Assembly: GCF_050113715.1 (NCBI RefSeq)
Contig: NZ_JBNJQR010000004.1
Location: 124,001-188,000 of the forward strand
Length of the DNA stretch: 64,000 nucleotides
DNA from: Brevibacillus_H ginsengisoli
GTDB lineage: Bacteria > Bacillota > Bacilli > Brevibacillales > Brevibacillaceae
Reading direction: 5' to 3'
Shown here: one piece after another, positions 44,363 through 53,265 of the stretch
How positions within the stretch are numbered: the stretch's first letter is position 1
Layout: each line of letters starts with the position of its first letter
Translations under genes and position numbers: made by a program
The notes under the pieces: generated by a model
Databases searched by the model: none
Told to the model about the DNA's origin: nothing
What the model saw: the letters and a program-made list of their open reading frames with translations, nothing else

Positions 44363-47300
44363 TTATTTTCCGATTGTCATGCGGTACAGCGCCACGACAA
44401 AGACTGCCCTCGTGGTCGGCTTATTGGGTTCAAACTTATTGCTTATCGGGTCGATCAATCCAAGTCCCACAATATGATTGATTGGACCAACTGCCCAACT
44501 CGGCCATGATTTCTTGTCCGCAAGCAGTTTGTTGGGGGTTGCCTGTTTCTTCAGAACCCGATCCAGAATGACGGCAGCCTCGGCACGGGAAATGGTTTGG
44601 TCCGGTTTGAAGGTCTTGTCATCGTATCCTTTGACAATCCCCTTGGACAACGCTACCTGAACAGGTCCTTGCGCATACGCTGGAATTTGGTCTTTAAACA
44701 TAAGCTTCGGTTTAGCCGGAAGCTCCCAGTTGTATACACGCGCCAACATGGTCACAAATTGTGCGCGAGTAAGGGGGTCCTCAGGACTGAACATATCCGG
44801 CGAAGTACCTTTTACGTATCCTTTGGCGGCCATGGCGGTAATCTCTGTTCTCGCCGGGTGGTTCAAAATATCGAAAAATGGTGTATCGGCTGGCGCATCC
44901 AAATAATAAGGAATGTAAGTGCCATAGGAATTCACCTGGTATACCCAATTGCGATTCGCATCCATCTGACCATTAAGCACATCATAGGTTTGGTTGGCCT
45001 GATTAACGTACAGGAGGCCAATTCCTTTTCCTTGAACCCATTGCTTCGGTGTAAAGGTTAGGGTTACTGGCGATGTGCTGATTTGATCTTGTTTTCCCGC
45101 TTTTACCGCAGTCGGTTTGATGCTAAAAGAATAATCGGCTGGCACATAGCCTGGTACCTGCTGATCCACGATGGATTGAACATCAATTCTCGCCTTATCC
45201 AGGAAGCTGGCAGCCTGCTGGAAGTTATAATTCATGTCCAGTTCGGAGCCTAGGGAGAGTTTACCTGGTTGAGTTGGAATGACATCTGTGCCTGTAACCG
45301 TATTGACGGCATTATGTGGATACAAGAGTGAAAGCTCGTCAAAATAAAGGGTTCCTTTTTCAGGTCGTTGATCCGTATTTTCTGGCGTGTTCACCACGTA
45401 AATGCTGCGCAAGGACAATGGATAGACGGCTTCTCCCGGGAATGAGCCCTTCACTTGCTTCCATCCCGTCCAATCAATTTGCTTGGCCAAGTCAACATAG
45501 TACGTTTTTCCTTTGGCATCCAATACTTCAGCTCGCAACCAATGATTGCTGTTATCTCCATATACCCAGACACCCAATCCAAATGGTTTGCCTGGAATCG
45601 CTACTGGGTTCGCGCCCAGTCGACCGTAGGCAATTCTCACATCATTCTTGTCTGCTCCGGCAAAGTTATACGTGAGCTTAGCGGATTTCTTGGAACGGTA
45701 TACCGGAACATTGTCACCAGATACAGCGGCGAAAGAGCCTTGCGAGCTTAACGTATCTGGAATTGCGGTATGATACATGCCCACTTGATTATCAAAAGTC
45801 AACCAAGGTTGCTCTACCTCACCTACGACAATCGGTACAGATGTGCTTACTCCATCATAAGACAGTGTCAGCTTGGCGTTGCCCTCTTTATTAGAAGCAA
45901 CAATTTGTAATTGATCGTTAAGACTGGCTACGTCGGAATCGATCGAGCCCTTCACACTTCTTGGATTAGCCGTGATGGTTTTTCCTGATTTGGTTTTCAC
46001 TTTTACGTCAAGATCCATCGTTTGTCCGAGACCTATGTAAATCGGGTTAGGAGAAACGGCGATTTGTTGGACATCAGCACCACTATATACATGAATGTCT
46101 TGTTGCTTTGTAACTCCTCCGACTTGTGCAACGAGTCCGACTGTTCCGGATTTTGTAGCTGTAAATCGGTTGCGATCCACGGTTCCCGCATCCGTCTGGG
46201 CTGCTGTCCAAACCACATCAGATGGATTGATTTTATACGGCTGATAGTGGCTATCGTAGGCTTTACCAACTGAATACTCCGCTTCCTGACCAATCAATAA
46301 CTCCGTCGGCCCGGTGATTTGGAAACTGGCTAGTGAACCTTGTGGAGCTGTGTTATAAACAGCAAGCCCGGTCGGCACTCTTCGCTCCGAGCCTTCTGAT
46401 GGAGTCATCGCTACCTTGGCGGATGTCTCTCCGAGATTTCGGGCAGCCAGTGTTGTCGAACCGCCTCCGTCAAAATTCATTGCACGATAAGCGCCCAATT
46501 CAACCATGATCTGTCCTAATTCCGCGAGGCTGACTCCTCGGCTGTTGGCGCTTTTCTCTGCTGTGACAATCCACATGGTTTTCCCGTCTTGGGATACGCC
46601 AACTGCGGTATGGGCATTGATTCCCTTAATATAGTTCTCCGTCGGAAAATATGTAAGCGGTACTCCCCCATCTGCCAGCAATATGTGTCCGCCAACTGCT
46701 TGTGCCCAATCTTGGCTAGTTGGAGTCGTTTGATAATCTAGTTGAACGCGGGAGCCTATCGGAACATGTTGTTCAAGAAACTGTGCTGCCTGCCCATTCC
46801 CCCAAAGAACGAACCCATTAGGAGGGATGGGAGCCCCTGGCTTATCGACACGAATCTCTGTGGCTACTCCATCTACAAAGACTTCCTCTACCACATGAAC
46901 GTAATTCGGGATAATTCCCAAACTTGTTTTACCAAACTTCGGTGTGTAAAGGTTCAACTGGTTAACGTGACTTTTTAAACCGTCGCCAGGATTGTATTCT
47001 TCCTTGTTTACACCACGCAGACTAAATACAGTTCCATCTGCCGCCGTTACTTTTCCCTGAAAACCAAAATTCGTAATGGCAGCCGTATGGTCACTGGTTA
47101 CACCAAAGCTGTACCAATAAGGAATTTGACCCATGGAAGAGACAATCTCTTTGTCCTTCATTACGATCCCAAAAGGCGCCCCACGCTTGGTTGTATTGAA
47201 AAAGTCAGCGTTAACAGCAGCGATCGCTCCTGTTTCATTGGCCATCTGAGAAACAGATTGTCTGCTGGTCAATTGTTGATTACTTCCGTACACGGGTTTA

Positions 47301-47542
47301 ACCTCGACGTATGGATTGTTCAAATCCACCTTGGTCACATACAGCAAAGCTGTCTTATCGCCAAACTGCTTGGAATATTTATAAAGGCTCGTCCCTTCCC
47401 CAATTGGTGTTTGCCATCCCAAAACAAGTTTGCTTGCGGAACTTTCTGCATGAGCTACGTTGGGAGCAACAGGAACAATTGCTCCCCATGCAAGAACTGC
47501 TGCTGCCACAAGCGACACCAGCTTCTGTGATCTTTTCTTCAT
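44363..47542 (-). CDS. SLH-anchored phosphodiester glycosidase-like (NAGPA domain) protein
   Basis: 1,059 residues from the ATG at 47542 (AGAGGAGC upstream). Layout: signal peptide (to about residue 33, VAHA), an NAGPA-type phosphodiester glycosidase domain (about 90-400; GAIAAVNADFF, GGHILLADG, NAHTAVGVSQDGKTMWIV, ELGAYRAMNFDGGGSTTLA), Ig-like domains with Big-2 flavour, a carbohydrate-binding-like middle (about 580-720), and three SLH domains (about 885-1059; DPLTRAQFVTMLARV, QTISRAEAAVILDRV, KPTTRAVFVVALYRM). The NAGPA fold removes sugars from phosphodiesters; a wall-polymer substrate such as teichoic acid is an inference. It is anchored to the wall outside the cell. Confidence 0.88.
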   Translation of the reverse strand: MKKRSQKLVSLVAAAVLAWGAIVPVAPNVAHAESSASKLVLGWQTPIGEGTSLYKYSKQFGDKTALLYVTKVDLNNPYVEVKPVYGSNQQLTSRQSVSQMANETGAIAAVNADFFNTTKRGAPFGIVMKDKEIVSSMGQIPYWYSFGVTSDHTAAITNFGFQGKVTAADGTVFSLRGVNKEEYNPGDGLKSHVNQLNLYTPKFGKTSLGIIPNYVHVVEEVFVDGVATEIRVDKPGAPIPPNGFVLWGNGQAAQFLEQHVPIGSRVQLDYQTTPTSQDWAQAVGGHILLADGGVPLTYFPTENYIKGINAHTAVGVSQDGKTMWIVTAEKSANSRGVSLAELGQIMVELGAYRAMNFDGGGSTTLAARNLGETSAKVAMTPSEGSERRVPTGLAVYNTAPQGSLASFQITGPTELLIGQEAEYSVGKAYDSHYQPYKINPSDVVWTAAQTDAGTVDRNRFTATKSGTVGLVAQVGGVTKQQDIHVYSGADVQQIAVSPNPIYIGLGQTMDLDVKVKTKSGKTITANPRSVKGSIDSDVASLNDQLQIVASNKEGNAKLTLSYDGVSTSVPIVVGEVEQPWLTFDNQVGMYHTAIPDTLSSQGSFAAVSGDNVPVYRSKKSAKLTYNFAGADKNDVRIAYGRLGANPVAIPGKPFGLGVWVYGDNSNHWLRAEVLDAKGKTYYVDLAKQIDWTGWKQVKGSFPGEAVYPLSLRSIYVVNTPENTDQRPEKGTLYFDELSLLYPHNAVNTVTGTDVIPTQPGKLSLGSELDMNYNFQQAASFLDKARIDVQSIVDQQVPGYVPADYSFSIKPTAVKAGKQDQISTSPVTLTFTPKQWVQGKGIGLLYVNQANQTYDVLNGQMDANRNWVYQVNSYGTYIPYYLDAPADTPFFDILNHPARTEITAMAAKGYVKGTSPDMFSPEDPLTRAQFVTMLARVYNWELPAKPKLMFKDQIPAYAQGPVQVALSKGIVKGYDDKTFKPDQTISRAEAAVILDRVLKKQATPNKLLADKKSWPSWAVGPINHIVGLGLIDPISNKFEPNKPTTRAVFVVALYRMTIGK

Positions 47543-47710
47543 TGTGAAGCTCCTCTCCAACTATCTCTCTATTCATCTAAATCCATCGCCAAGTTTTCTT
47601 TGTCGGATGGATAAATGGTTATATTCACTCTTAGTATGACGTAAGAAAATCATGGGAAGTTTCATTAGATCATGAATTTATCGTTTTACAAACCTTTTGA
47701 CTTGTTTGCT
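47543..47710. other. Leader region of the SLH-glycosidase gene
   Basis: Part of a 500-base gene-free stretch. It is A/T-rich, and I find no convincing -35/-10 pair or hairpin here, although the gene promoter must lie in it or in the neighbouring repeat. Confidence 0.4.
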
Positions 47711-47942
47711 TAGAAAAGACTTCGTCCCTTCACGCTCTGTGGAAGTTCGCGAGAAGAAATAAAGTCCGCTCTTTCACTACGAAAGGGAGTCGCCAAACGC
47801 TTCGCGCCCTACGGGTTGGGTGGCGACTCTTATCCCTTTCTCCGTTCTTCCCCCTCTCACCGGGGGGCTGGAACGTCGCTGAGTGTCACTTCCAAGGAGA
47901 CTACAAGCGGACGAAATCTTTTCTTAGTGGGCTTACGCGAAT
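47711..47942. repeat. Interspersed inverted-repeat element, copy 2 (long form)
   Basis: The outer arms GAAAAGACTTCGTCC (47713-47727) and GGACGAAATCTTTTC (47909-47923) match copies 1 and 3, as do the CGCTCTGTGGAAG block next to the left arm and the trailing GGCTTACGCGAA. An inner inverted repeat (GAAAGGGAGTCGCCA at 47781-47795 with TGGCGACTCTTATCCCTTTC at 47821-47840) is shared with copy 3. No protein-coding content. Confidence 0.8.
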
Positions 47943-47946
47943 GGAT

Positions 47947-47984
47947 AAGTTTAATTACTTTACCACTGTAAAGCAATTAAACTT
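47947..47984. other. Long A/T-rich hairpin beside repeat copy 2
   Basis: 17-base arms (47947-47963, 47968-47984) with one mismatch and a four-base loop; the CTTTAC/GTAAAG core is the same as in the hairpin beside copy 1. Confidence 0.6.
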
Positions 47985-47993
47985 TCCTATATT

Positions 47994-48027
47994 ATAAAAA
48001 AAGAAGGAGACGCCGTTAAGACGCCTC
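47994..48027 (-). terminator. Terminator after mnaA
   Basis: GAGGCGTC and GGCGTCTC pair as an 8-base stem with two wobble pairs (48007-48027), followed on the minus strand by CTTCTTTTTTT. Confidence 0.65.
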
Positions 48028-48042
48028 AAATTGGGACGAACT

Positions 48043-49197
48043 CTATTTCGTTTTGCCAGGACGGAATGGTTCCGGGCGCTCTTTGGAAACCCCAAAATGA
48101 TACAAGATGGCTTCCACGATTCTATGGGAAGCTTCTCCATCGCCATACGGGTTGGCTGCTTGCGCCATTTGACGATACGCTTCGGAATTCGTAAGCAGTT
48201 CATCGGCCAAACCAAAGACTTGCTCCTCATCGGTACCCGCCAGTTTCAACGTACCAGCTTCAATCCCTTCAGGACGCTCTGTTGTATCGCGAAGCACCAG
48301 AACTGGAACACCGAGTGAAGGCGCTTCTTCCTGAACGCCGCCGGAATCTGTCAAAATAAGATGAGCGTTGCGCGCAAAGTTATGGAAATCAAACGCATCA
48401 AGCGGTTGAATCAGATGGATGCGGTCATGGCCTGCCAAAATCTCTTGAGCCACTTCCTGAACCGCAGGATTTAAGTGTACAGGATAGACAACCGCAATCT
48501 CTTCAAGCTTTTCTACCAGACGGCGAACAGCTCGGAAAATTCTACGCATCGGTTCACCCAGATTTTCTCTTCGGTGAGCTGTCATTAATACCATCTTCTT
48601 GCCTTTTACCTGATCCAGCACAGGATGTTGGTAATCTTCCCGAACCGTTGTATGTAGCGCATCAATCGCCGTATTCCCCGTGATGTAGATCGCGGACTCC
48701 GACTTATTCTCACGTCGCAAGTTGTCAGCAGACCCTTCAGTAGGAGCAAAATGCAAATCTGCCATAACTCCTGTTAACTGACGGTTCATCTCTTCCGGGA
48801 ATGGCGAATACTTGTCCCATGTCCGTAAACCAGCTTCCACGTGACCTACAGCGATTTGGTTGTAGAAGGCTGCAAGACTTGCCACAAAGGTCGTGGTGGT
48901 ATCTCCATGAACCAGTACAATATCCGGTTTGGCTGTGTTCATGGCTTCGTTCAAACTTTCCAAAGCTCGGACAGTTACATCAATCAGAGTCTGGCGATCC
49001 TTCATGATGTTCAAATCAATATCCGGTTCAATCGAAAAAATCTCCAACACCTGATCAAGCATTTGGCGGTGTTGTGCCGTTACACAAACAATCGGCTCGA
49101 TTTGATCCGGGTATTTCTTCAATTCATGAACGAGCGGAGCCATTTTGATTGCTTCCGGACGTGTACCGAAGACAGTCATTACTTTAATTTTACTCAT
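48043..49197 (-). CDS. mnaA: UDP-GlcNAc 2-epimerase (non-hydrolysing)
   Basis: 384 residues, GT-B fold. It interconverts UDP-GlcNAc and UDP-ManNAc, supplying ManNAc for TagA (8.3 kb). Seen: VFGTRPEAIKMAPL, VHGDTTTT, GHVEAGLRTWDKYSPFPEEMNR, TAHRRENLG and LTDSGGVQEEAPSLG. The ATG at 49197 with AGGTG six bases upstream is preferred to the GTG at 49206. It starts ten bases after the upp stop, so the two are co-transcribed, as in B. subtilis. Confidence 0.95.
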   Translation of the reverse strand: MSKIKVMTVFGTRPEAIKMAPLVHELKKYPDQIEPIVCVTAQHRQMLDQVLEIFSIEPDIDLNIMKDRQTLIDVTVRALESLNEAMNTAKPDIVLVHGDTTTTFVASLAAFYNQIAVGHVEAGLRTWDKYSPFPEEMNRQLTGVMADLHFAPTEGSADNLRRENKSESAIYITGNTAIDALHTTVREDYQHPVLDQVKGKKMVLMTAHRRENLGEPMRRIFRAVRRLVEKLEEIAVVYPVHLNPAVQEVAQEILAGHDRIHLIQPLDAFDFHNFARNAHLILTDSGGVQEEAPSLGVPVLVLRDTTERPEGIEAGTLKLAGTDEEQVFGLADELLTNSEAYRQMAQAANPYGDGEASHRIVEAILYHFGVSKERPEPFRPGKTK

Positions 49198-49206
49198 ATC
49201 TGACAC

Positions 49207-49836
49207 CTACTTGGTTCCGAATAAACGGTCGCCTGCATCGCCCAGACCAGGAACAATGTAGCCGTGATCATTCAATTTTTCATCCACAGCAGCTACGAAA
49301 ATATCCACATCCGGGTGATCATTCTGTACCATTTGGACACCCTCTGGCGCAGCAATCAGGCACATTAATTTAAGATGTTTCGCTCCACGCTTCTTCAGAG
49401 CCGACAATGCCATCGAAGCAGATCCACCTGTCGCAAGCATTGGGTCAATGACGATCAGATCACGCTCTTCAATATCGCTAGGCAACTTCACATAATACTC
49501 AACTGGAGACAATGTTTCTGGGTCACGGTATAGCCCAACATGTCCAACCTTGGCAGCCGGGATCAGATCCAAAATACCATCGATCATGCCTAACCCTGCG
49601 CGTAAAATTGGAACCAAGCCAACCTTTTTACCCGAAATGACTTTGGCACTGCAAGGCCCAACCGGCGTTTCAATTACCGTATCCTCCAATGGCATATCAC
49701 GAGTAATCTCATAAGCCATCAAAGTGGCCACTTCGTTAACAAGCTCGCGAAACTCCTTGGTACCAGTATGTTTGTCACGGATAAACGTCAGTTTGTGTTG
49801 AATAAGAGGATGATCAAACACATAGACACGACTCAT
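49207..49836 (-). CDS. upp: Uracil phosphoribosyltransferase
   Basis: 209 residues. It makes UMP from uracil and PRPP (pyrimidine salvage). PRPP loop IDPMLATGGSAS, the uracil-binding GYIVPGLGDAGDR at the C-terminus, and the N-terminal DHPLIQHKLTFIRD are all intact. It has a strong promoter at 49923-49951. Confidence 0.97.
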   Translation of the reverse strand: MSRVYVFDHPLIQHKLTFIRDKHTGTKEFRELVNEVATLMAYEITRDMPLEDTVIETPVGPCSAKVISGKKVGLVPILRAGLGMIDGILDLIPAAKVGHVGLYRDPETLSPVEYYVKLPSDIEERDLIVIDPMLATGGSASMALSALKKRGAKHLKLMCLIAAPEGVQMVQNDHPDVDIFVAAVDEKLNDHGYIVPGLGDAGDRLFGTK

Positions 49837-49922
49837 AACATTTCCCCCATTTCTATTGTCCGAATGATTTTTACTGCAAAGTCAACTGTCCAAATAAATC
49901 CTGTCATGGACATACCTTTCTT

Positions 49923-49951
49923 ATCATAAAGGAGCAAAAGGGTAACGTCAA
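49923..49951 (-). promoter_or_regulatory. Sigma-A promoter of upp-mnaA
   Basis: TTGACG (49946-49951), 17 bases, then TATGAT (49923-49928); five of six bases match in each. Repeat copy 3 begins 18 bases further upstream. Confidence 0.7.
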
Positions 49952-49968
49952 TTTTTCAGAAAGTAAGC

Positions 49969-50184
49969 AAGAAAAGACTTCGTCCCTCGTCGCTCTGTTT
50001 AAGCTCGCTTGTAGCATCTGCTATCCGTTCCGTTCACTACGGAAGGGAGTCGACAAGAAAATCACTTCGTTACTCAGTCTGATGTAAAGAGTGCCGACTC
50101 TTTTCCTTCCTATGTTCTCTACACTAAGTATCGCTTAAAATGAGCTTTAGTGACGAAGTCTTTTCTTGGATGAGCTGACGCGAA
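49969..50184. repeat. Interspersed inverted-repeat element, copy 3 (long form)
   Basis: AAGAAAAGACTTCGTC (49969-49984) and its exact complement (50152-50167) bound the element. CGCTCTGTTTAAGCTCGC, an inner AAGGGAGTCG (50043-50052) / CGACTCTTTTCCTT (50095-50108) pair and trailing GAGCTGACGCGAA match copy 2. It fills most of a 430-base gap between upp and glyA; no coding sequence is seen. Confidence 0.8.
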
Positions 50185-50196
50185 AGGAGAGAAAGT

Positions 50197-50244
50197 CGAT
50201 AAAAAACCCGCTTGACTCTAGCTTGCGCTTTTGTCAGCGGGTTT
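50197..50244 (-). terminator. Terminator after glyA
   Basis: AAACCCGCTGAC and GTCAAGCGGGTTT pair (50204-50244) around a 16-base loop, followed by TTTTATC. Confidence 0.8.
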
Positions 50245-50267
50245 ACCATTTGGTTGGGTGCCAAATA

Positions 50268-51518
50268 TTAGATTGTCAAACCTTCATACATCGGATAACG
50301 GCTGCACAGAGCAGCTACACGATCGCGTGCTTCTTGGTGCTTCTCGGCATTCTCTGGGTTTTTCAATGCCAATGCAATGATCGCGGCTACTTCTTTCATT
50401 GCTTCCTCGTCAAAACCACGAGTGGTTACAGCAGGCGTACCCATGCGAACACCGCTCGTTACGAACGGACTTTCTGGATCGTAAGGGATGGTATTTTTGT
50501 TGGTCGTGATACTTACTTCATCCAGCAAATGCTCAGCAACTTTACCAGTTAAGCCGAGGTTGCGCACATCAATCAGCACAAGGTGATTATCTGTTCCGCC
50601 AGAAACAAGTGTTAAACCTTCAGCGATTAAAGCATCAGCAAAAGCTTTTGCATTTTTAACGATTTGTTCAGCGTATTTTTTAAATTCTGGTTGAAGTGCT
50701 TCACCAAAGGCAACTGCTTTTGCCGCGATGATATGCATCAACGGTCCGCCTTGCACACCTGGGAATACGGATTTATCAATAGCTTTCGCAAATTCCTCTT
50801 TGCAAAGAATCAATCCACCGCGTGGTCCGCGAAGTGTCTTATGAGTAGTAGAGGTTACAAAATGAGCATGTGGTACTGGATTTGGGTGAAGCCCCGCAGC
50901 AACCAATCCAGCAATGTGCGCCATATCTACCATGAAGTAAGCGCCAACCTCATCAGCGATCTCACGGAATTTTGCAAAATCAATGACACGCGGGTAAGCA
51001 CTCGCACCACATACGATAAGCTTTGGCTTGTGTTCAAGAGCTTTGGCGCGAACGACATCATAATTGATTTGGTGGGTATGTTCATCCACACCGTACTCAA
51101 CAAAATTATAAAGGGAACCAGAGAAGTTGACTGGGCTTCCGTGAGTTAAGTGACCGCCATGGGAGAGGTTCATCCCGAGAACAGTGTCGCCCGGTTTCAA
51201 AATCGTAAAGTATACCGCCATGTTCGCTTGAGCGCCAGAATGAGGTTGAACGTTGGCATGTTCTGCTCCGAAGATTTCTTTTACGCGATCACGCGCAATG
51301 TTTTCGGCAATATCCACATATTCACAGCCACCGTAATAGCGGCGGCCAGGATATCCTTCAGCATATTTGTTGGTCAGTACTGTTCCTGCTGCTTCCATAA
51401 CCGCACGGCTAACGAAGTTCTCGGAAGCGATCAATTCAATTTTGTCACGCTGTCTGCCAAGCTCCAAGCGAACTGCTTCCAATACCTGTGGATCTTGCTT
51501 ACTCAAAAACTCAAACAT
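50268..51518 (-). CDS. glyA: Serine hydroxymethyltransferase
   Basis: 416 residues. PLP enzyme making glycine and 5,10-methylene-THF from serine. Seen: IELIASENFVSRAVMEAAG, KYAEGYPGRRYYGGCEYVD, VDMAHIAGLVAAG and the PLP Lys in TSTTHKTLRGPRGG. ATG at 51518 has GAGGAGG nine bases upstream, so it is preferred to 51536. Confidence 0.97.
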   Translation of the reverse strand: MFEFLSKQDPQVLEAVRLELGRQRDKIELIASENFVSRAVMEAAGTVLTNKYAEGYPGRRYYGGCEYVDIAENIARDRVKEIFGAEHANVQPHSGAQANMAVYFTILKPGDTVLGMNLSHGGHLTHGSPVNFSGSLYNFVEYGVDEHTHQINYDVVRAKALEHKPKLIVCGASAYPRVIDFAKFREIADEVGAYFMVDMAHIAGLVAAGLHPNPVPHAHFVTSTTHKTLRGPRGGLILCKEEFAKAIDKSVFPGVQGGPLMHIIAAKAVAFGEALQPEFKKYAEQIVKNAKAFADALIAEGLTLVSGGTDNHLVLIDVRNLGLTGKVAEHLLDEVSITTNKNTIPYDPESPFVTSGVRMGTPAVTTRGFDEEAMKEVAAIIALALKNPENAEKHQEARDRVAALCSRYPMYEGLTI

Positions 51519-51548
51519 GCCTATCTTCCTCCTCAAATATGTATCGTT

Positions 51549-52118
51549 TTATTTACAACTATTGTTGGCTTGCGTCACTTCATATACAGCTCTTGCTCCA
51601 CCAATCAACTTCGGACGAGAATAGGCCGCTGTCACATGGGCCTCGCCAATGGCTCGCAAGCTTGGACGAATAGGAACAGCCACATGCTTCAAATGCATCC
51701 CGATAAAGGTGTCTCCAATATCAATTCCAGCGTCAGCCTTTACCGCTTCCACCACTACAGGGGCAGCCAACTGCCTGTAGGCATAGGCCGCCATGGATCC
51801 TCCTGCTGATGGAATTGGCACAACAGATACTTCCTCAAGTCGTAATTGTTCCATGGTGGAGCGCTCCATGACCAGTGCGCGATTCAAATGCTCACAACAC
51901 TGAAACGCAAGCGCAAAACCCCGTTTCGTTGCGACCTCGTTCAATCCGTTGAATAAGGCAACCGCTACTTCTGAACTTCCAGCTCTGCCGATATGTTTTC
52001 CTAGAACTTCACTTGTACTGCAGCCGATCACGACCAGTTTGCCTTGTGAAAGCGCCGCTTGATCCGCTACTTCCTTCAGAATTGTTTCAGCTTGTTGCTG
52101 AATACCGGAGAGATCCAC
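51549..52118 (-). CDS. ywlG: TIGR01440/YwlG family protein
   Basis: 189 residues, the YwlG family (DUF436), conserved between rpiB and glyA in bacilli. Visible conserved features: VVIGCSTSEVLGKHIG, FQCCEHLNRALVMER with a Cys-Cys pair, and DIGDTFIGMHLKHVAVPIR. No signal peptide. Biochemical role unknown. It lies one base after rpiB. Confidence 0.88.
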   Translation of the reverse strand: MDLSGIQQQAETILKEVADQAALSQGKLVVIGCSTSEVLGKHIGRAGSSEVAVALFNGLNEVATKRGFALAFQCCEHLNRALVMERSTMEQLRLEEVSVVPIPSAGGSMAAYAYRQLAAPVVVEAVKADAGIDIGDTFIGMHLKHVAVPIRPSLRAIGEAHVTAAYSRPKLIGGARAVYEVTQANNSCK

Positions 52119-52119
52119 C

Positions 52120-52575
52120 TTACTTCACTCCTACGTGCTTCGCTTCAATCTCCTTGATCTTTTCTACACGTTTGGTATGTCGTCCGCCTTCAAATTCTGT
52201 TTCCAACCAGATTTTGACGATATCCGACGCCAATCCAGGTCCGATTACACGTTCTCCCAACGCAAGCACGTTGGTGTCATTGTGTTGACGGGTTGCTCTA
52301 GCCGAGAATGTATCATGTGCCAACGCACAGCGAATGCCCGGAACCTTATTGGCCGCAATGGACATCCCAATGCCTGTCCCACAGACCAGAATTCCACGAT
52401 CAAATTCACCCGCTGCTACTTTCTCTGCCACTGGCAACGCATAGTCCGGATAATCAACAGATACATCACATTTACAACCAAAATCCTCAACTGCGATATT
52501 CATGGACTGAAGTAATTTGAGAATCTCTTCTTTGAGCTTATAGCCACCGTGGTCAGACGCCAATGCTACTTTCAT
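52120..52575 (-). CDS. rpiB: Ribose-5-phosphate isomerase B
   Basis: 151 residues, RpiB/LacAB family. N-terminal SDHGGYKLKEEI, catalytic Cys in LVCGTGIGMSIAANK, and the HNDTNVLALGERV segment fit RpiB. It interconverts ribose-5-P and ribulose-5-P in the pentose phosphate pathway. Followed at once by ywlG. Confidence 0.95.
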   Translation of the reverse strand: MKVALASDHGGYKLKEEILKLLQSMNIAVEDFGCKCDVSVDYPDYALPVAEKVAAGEFDRGILVCGTGIGMSIAANKVPGIRCALAHDTFSARATRQHNDTNVLALGERVIGPGLASDIVKIWLETEFEGGRHTKRVEKIKEIEAKHVGVK

Positions 52576-52602
52576 GTTGACCCTCCGTTAGTTTTTTATT
52601 GT

Positions 52603-52608
52603 ATTATA
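52603..52608 (-). promoter_or_regulatory. Candidate -10 of rpiB-ywlG-glyA
   Basis: A perfect TATAAT about 28 bases before the rpiB start. The -35 region is weak, so this may need an activator or may not be the main promoter. Confidence 0.45.
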
Positions 52609-52719
52609 CCTTATTTCTCGAAAAGGAAATAGTAAAAGTGACACTTTTTTCTCTGAAACTAAACAAAACCTGTACATTATCAGTATCATACACCGAAAAT
52701 GTTCGTGTATAAAACAAAA

Positions 52720-52734
52720 AAGAGAAAAGCTCTT
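52720..52734 (-). terminator. Weak terminator after ywlE
   Basis: AAGAG/CTCTT 5-bp stem with a five-base loop, followed by TTTTGTTTT on the minus strand. An imperfect ATACAC palindrome (52688-52711) lies next to it. Confidence 0.35.
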
Positions 52735-52794
52735 ATTTGAGACTCCTTCCTCTTTGTTAGCTACTTCCTTGTCTTCAAGTTATTCCGAGCGAGT

Positions 52795-53235
52795 TTATTT
52801 GGTTACTTTTTGATAAAGCTGATTGAGCGCCTGTTCGATTTCCCTGGCACTTCTTTCATAGGTTCCCAAACTACCGCCAAACGGATCAGCAATATCCAGA
52901 TCCCCCTGATGTCCCACGTACTCCTTTAACGTATAGGTCTTAATGGAAGCGTGCGGAAACCATTCCGAAATCATATCTTTATGGGTGCGTGTCATGGTCA
53001 AAATCAGATCAGCCCACGCAATTAAGTCTTCCCGAAGACGTTGAGATTTATGGTTGTGAATGATTCCACGGTCTTCTAATACTTTCCCAGCGTGAGCAGA
53101 CGCGGAAGAGCCCTCCATTGCGGCAATTCCAGCGGATTGAACGGAAATCGGCAACCCTTGCACCTTGTCGCGAAACAATGCCTCGGCCATTGGACTTCTA
53201 CATGTATTTCCCGTACAAACGAATAAAATCCGCAT
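52795..53235 (-). CDS. ywlE: Low-molecular-weight protein-arginine phosphatase YwlE
   Basis: 146 residues. The P-loop CTGNTCRSP at residues 7-15 has Thr where tyrosine phosphatases have Ile; this Thr is known to select phosphoarginine. The general acid is the Asp in DIADPFGGS. It counteracts McsB arginine kinase. Position between mntP and rpiB is conserved in bacilli. Confidence 0.92.
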   Translation of the reverse strand: MRILFVCTGNTCRSPMAEALFRDKVQGLPISVQSAGIAAMEGSSASAHAGKVLEDRGIIHNHKSQRLREDLIAWADLILTMTRTHKDMISEWFPHASIKTYTLKEYVGHQGDLDIADPFGGSLGTYERSAREIEQALNQLYQKVTK

Positions 53236-53265
53236 GGTAACCTCCTTGCAAGCAATTCTTTATTC

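Noticed and set aside
47711..50184. Insertion sequence or composite transposon bounded by repeat copies 2 and 3
   Set aside because: The genes between them (mnaA, upp) are core genes in conserved order, and no transposase is present; the repeats look like independent insertions.
52688..52711. LexA-type box near rpiB (CGAA...TTCG)
   Set aside because: The spacing between half-sites is two bases shorter than the Bacillus LexA consensus; treated as a weak hairpin.
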